6,005 bases of DNA, from NCBI GenBank assembly GCA_023428185.1, contig JAEYYZ010000063.1, forward strand, positions 1 to 6,005, read 5' to 3'. The notes below the pieces were generated by a model. That model was not told the origin of the DNA and did no database searches. It was given only the letters and a program-made list of their open reading frames with translations. This document shows, piece by piece, positions 4,189 through 6,005 of this stretch. Source of the DNA: Actinomycetes bacterium. Its GTDB lineage: Bacteria; Actinomycetota; Actinomycetes; Actinomycetales; Demequinaceae. The first letter of the stretch is position 1, and each line of letters starts with the position of its first letter. A program made the translations under genes and the position numbers.

Positions 4189-5895
4189 CTAGGTGAGCCG
4201 GGCGAGGGTTGCCGTGCGTCGACCGAGTAGCAGAAGTCCGAGACCGGTCATCAACGTGGCAATGGCGGCCCACGCCGTTCCGGTGGGATTCGCCCCGGTT
4301 TGGGCAAGGACCGAAGTGATGGTGATGGGACTGGCCACGGCACTGGTGACGGAGCCGCGCACTTCAACGGAGTGTGAGCCGGCAGTCACGTTTGCAGGGA
4401 TAGCCGCGTTGACCGTGAATGTGCCGTCGGTGCCCACCGTGGCGGTGCCAATCTGCACGGGAGTGGAAAGCAACCACACCTGGACAGTCTCGCCCGGGAT
4501 GAAGCTCTCGCCCGTCACCGTGATGGTGGAGCCAGCGGCGGCTTGAGCCGGGGCGGTAACCTTCGCAGCCACGCGTTCCCACTGGGCGTAGAGCGTGGTG
4601 TCGCCGGTGACGGTGTACGGGAACGTCACTTGCGTGCCACCGCTCGCGGCCGTGAACCACCCGAGGAAGCTGTGGCTGACGAGCGAAGGAGCACTTGGTG
4701 CGACCACGGTGTCGTTGTAGTCCACGGTCTGGCTGATGGCCGCATCGCCGTTGGCCGGCTCAAACGTCACGGTGTAGTCGTGGATCTCCCACTGCGCGTA
4801 GAACGTCACGTCTTCGGTGACGGTGTACGGGAAGGTGACCTCGGTGCCGCCGCTCGCGGCTGTGAACCATCCGTTAAAGGAATGACCTACGCGGGTAGGC
4901 GCAAAAGGAGCGGTAGCGGTTTCGTTGTACTCCACCGTCTGCGTGGTAGCGGAGTCCCCGTTGCCGGGCTCGAAGGTCACGGTGTATTCGTTCACGTCCC
5001 ACTGGGCGTACAACGTCACGTTGGCGGTGGCGGTGTAGGGGAATGTCACTTCGGTGCCGCCGCTCGCGGCTGTGAACCAGCCACTGAAGGCGTAGCCGGT
5101 GGCGCTCAGCGCACCCGGATCGGCCACTGTGTTCCCTGGTCGCACTGTGGTGGATGTTGGCGCGGTGCCGTGGCCGTTAGCGTCGAAGGAGACAGTGACA
5201 AGCACGATTTCTATGGGGCTATAGACAGTGCTACCGCCACCGCTCCAGGTGGGAGTGGTGAAGCCAGTGGCATCGGCGTAGAAGTAGATCGGTGTGGTCG
5301 CCGGGCCCAAAGCGAGCGCTTGGCTCAGCAGCGGCGCATTGCCCTCAAAGGTGATCCCGGAGAGTCCTGGATTTGAATTGAACGCCTGGGCGGAGATGGT
5401 GGTGACGCTCGCTGGGATGGTGACTGACGTGAGGGCGTTGTCGAAGAACGCGCCCGGGCCAATGCTGCTGAGGTTCTCTGGCAAGTCCACCGATGCGAGG
5501 TTGTTGTTGGCGAATGCGCCGGTGTTCATCCACGTGAGTGTGGACGGCAACGTCACGCTGGTGATGGCGTTGTCTGCAAAGGCGTACGGCTGGATGTACT
5601 CGACGCCTTCCGACACCACCACCGACGTCAAACCCCTGTTGCGGAACACATCGGTGTACACCTGGCGCACCGCGTAGGTGATGCCGTTGATCTCGACCGA
5701 GCCGGGAACCACTACCGAGGGGCCGGTGGCAGTGGAGGCGGTGATGGTGGCTCCCGCGGCGACGTTCTCGTCGTCAACTTGGTACGTGAAGTCTCCGATG
5801 GTCTGGGTCACTGGCACACCGTGTGCCGGCACGGCCACCAGGATGGCTCCAACGAGGGTGGCGAGCAGAACGGACGCGAGGCGGCGAGTGACCAC
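4189..5895 (-). CDS. Secreted, sortase-anchored surface protein with BspA-like LRR, InlB-type repeats and LAQTG signal
   Basis: I place the start at the GTG at 5895 (568 residues) rather than the upstream in-frame ATG at 5976 (595 residues). The GTG has GAAAGG (5903-5908) 7 bases before it and opens directly into a normal Sec signal peptide; the 27 extra codons are hydrophilic and have lower G/C at third positions. In 595-residue numbering the order is: signal peptide 28-51/53; N-terminal beta region to about 115; four to five BspA-like leucine-rich repeats 116-214; three InlB-B (Listeria-Bacteroides) repeats 260-466; an Ig-like beta domain about 470-553; LAQTG 557-561; hydrophobic segment about 567-584; tail with Arg586, Arg587 and Arg593. 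Such proteins are exported, linked to peptidoglycan by sortase and often act in adhesion; that role is inferred. No sortase gene is in the window. It is transcribed as a single gene, as far as can be seen. Confidence 0.9.
   Translation of the reverse strand: MVTRRLASVLLATLVGAILVAVPAHGVPVTQTIGDFTYQVDDENVAAGATITASTATGPSVVVPGSVEINGITYAVRQVYTDVFRNRGLTSVVVSEGVEYIQPYAFADNAITSVTLPSTLTWMNTGAFANNNLASVDLPENLSSIGPGAFFDNALTSVTIPASVTTISAQAFNSNPGLSGITFEGNAPLLSQALALGPATTPIYFYADATGFTTPTWSGGGSTVYSPIEIVLVTVSFDANGHGTAPTSTTVRPGNTVADPGALSATGYAFSGWFTAASGGTEVTFPYTATANVTLYAQWDVNEYTVTFEPGNGDSATTQTVEYNETATAPFAPTRVGHSFNGWFTAASGGTEVTFPYTVTEDVTFYAQWEIHDYTVTFEPANGDAAISQTVDYNDTVVAPSAPSLVSHSFLGWFTAASGGTQVTFPYTVTGDTTLYAQWERVAAKVTAPAQAAAGSTITVTGESFIPGETVQVWLLSTPVQIGTATVGTDGTFTVNAAIPANVTAGSHSVEVRGSVTSAVASPITITSVLAQTGANPTGTAWAAIATLMTGLGLLLLGRRTATLARLT
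4294..4308 (-). other. LAQTG cell-wall sorting motif (LAxTG type)
   Basis: The codons CTT GCC CAA ACC GGG encode LAQTG, followed by a short polar spacer, a hydrophobic segment and an arginine-bearing tail. This is the three-part layout of a sortase signal. LAxTG rather than LPxTG is the pattern associated with class E sortases of high-GC Gram-positive bacteria. Confidence 0.82.
4579..5199 (-). repeat. Three in-phase InlB-B (Listeria-Bacteroides type) repeats, 210-bp period
   Basis: Three copies encode the pattern 'VTF(D/E).(A/G)NG ... GW(F)TAASGGT.VTFPYT...TLYAQW' at 4999-5199, 4789-4986 and 4579-4776. The conserved GW tryptophans (300, 370, 440) and YAQW tryptophans (326, 396, 466; 595-residue numbering) are exactly 70 residues apart. 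A 29-base stretch is identical between 5051-5079 and 4841-4869, and the third copy (4631-4659) differs from it at 4 bases. InlB repeats are beta-rich stalk or adhesion modules of surface proteins. Confidence 0.9.
5335..5631 (-). repeat. BspA-like leucine-rich repeats (LRR_5 type), about 22-residue period
   Basis: Repeat units begin LTSVVV, ITSVTL, LASVDL, LTSVTI and LSGITF at residues 116, 138, 160, 182 and 205 (595-residue numbering). The first four contain the typical '(I/M)...AF..N' half (for example YIQPYAFADN, SIGPGAFFDN). This is the BspA/Treponema pallidum LRR pattern, found in surface adhesins, and would form a short curved solenoid with about five turns. Confidence 0.88.
5818..5895 (-). 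other. Sec-type signal peptide of the surface protein
   Basis: From the GTG at 5895 the protein begins MVTRRLASVLLATLVGAI and continues LVAVPAHG. It has a short n-region with two arginines, a hydrophobic core of about 15 residues and possible cleavage after VPA or after AHG. The two arginines are not a Tat motif because the S/T-R-R-x-F-L-K context is missing. Confidence 0.8.
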
Positions 5896-5902
5896 AGAGG
5901 GG

Positions 5903-5908
5903 CCTTTC
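5903..5908 (-). promoter_or_regulatory. Ribosome binding site GAAAGG deciding the surface-protein start
   Basis: On the minus strand GAAAGG lies 7 bases before the GTG at 5895. No comparable site precedes the ATG at 5976, where the upstream bases are an AT-containing palindrome. This favours the shorter protein. Confidence 0.6.
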
Positions 5909-5977
5909 GAATGGATCGGTTGGCGCGGGGAAGCCTTCAAAGTTTCCGCTACAGTAACGCGACATTCGTTGGACATC

Positions 5978-5994
5978 CGACAATTGTCGTTATA
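5978..5994 (-). promoter_or_regulatory. Putative -10 box TATAAC with overlapping palindrome CGACAATTGTCG
   Basis: On the minus strand TATAAC (5989-5994) is a good -10 box, and a perfect 12-bp palindrome CGACAATTGTCG (5978-5989) starts on its last base and covers the expected transcription start near 5982. The matching -35 would lie beyond 6005 and cannot be seen. This would give an untranslated leader of about 85 bases to the GTG at 5895. The palindrome may be an operator for an unknown regulator. Confidence 0.45.
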
Positions 5995-6005
5995 CCTGGG
6001 CTTTT

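Noticed and set aside
4543..5376. 277-residue open frame on the plus strand inside the surface-protein gene
   Set aside because: Its apparent repeats (RGCEP-type segments) are just the complement of the InlB repeat DNA. It has no family match and lies opposite a well-supported gene.
5876..5895. Twin-arginine (Tat) export signal in the surface protein
   Set aside because: The RR pair is followed by LAS rather than the x-F-L-K type context, and the hydrophobic core is strong, as in Sec signals.

Overview
This is a compact, GC-rich (roughly 60% or more by eye) chromosomal stretch. I read it as coming from a high-GC Gram-positive actinobacterium, probably of Micrococcales type. The reasons are strong G/C bias at third codon positions, several genes that appear leaderless, protein families common in Actinobacteria (ArsR-SRPBCC pair, DUF5701, DUF4287), and a wall-anchored surface protein ending in an LAxTG-type sorting signal. 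The genus is not resolved. Genes cover almost the whole window. The longest non-coding gaps are about 100 bases or slightly more, and I see no RNA gene, insertion sequence, CRISPR array or origin.

Layout from left to right: (1) the end of a DUF4287 gene, + strand, to 191; (2) an arsR-like repressor (243-584) and, 24 bases later, a two-domain SRPBCC/AHSA1 protein (609-1586), forming an operon; (3) a convergent DUF5701 gene (1597-2259, - strand); (4) a divergent HAD/Cof-type phosphatase (2358-3185, + strand) whose 3' end overlaps by 32 bases that of (5) a short-chain dehydrogenase (3154-4089, - strand); (6) a secreted surface protein (4189 to about 5895, - strand) with a signal peptide, BspA-like leucine-rich repeats, three InlB-type 70-residue repeats, an Ig-like domain and an LAQTG sorting signal. 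The last 110 bases hold that gene's 5' region, including a TATAAC box and a perfect 12-bp palindrome.

How it works together: the arsR-SRPBCC pair is the only clear functional unit. A good promoter (TTGACA, 17 nt, TAACGT) feeds an apparently leaderless arsR mRNA, and an 18-bp inverted repeat covers both the presumed transcription start and the arsR ATG, as expected for tight autorepression. Similar TA(A/G)CGT boxes lie 6-8 nt before the start codons of three genes. The remaining genes look like independent housekeeping or accessory functions. I do not see a convincing new multi-gene system. The points most worth a second look are the arsR operator layout, the LAxTG surface protein with its phased repeats, and the start-site correction for that protein.
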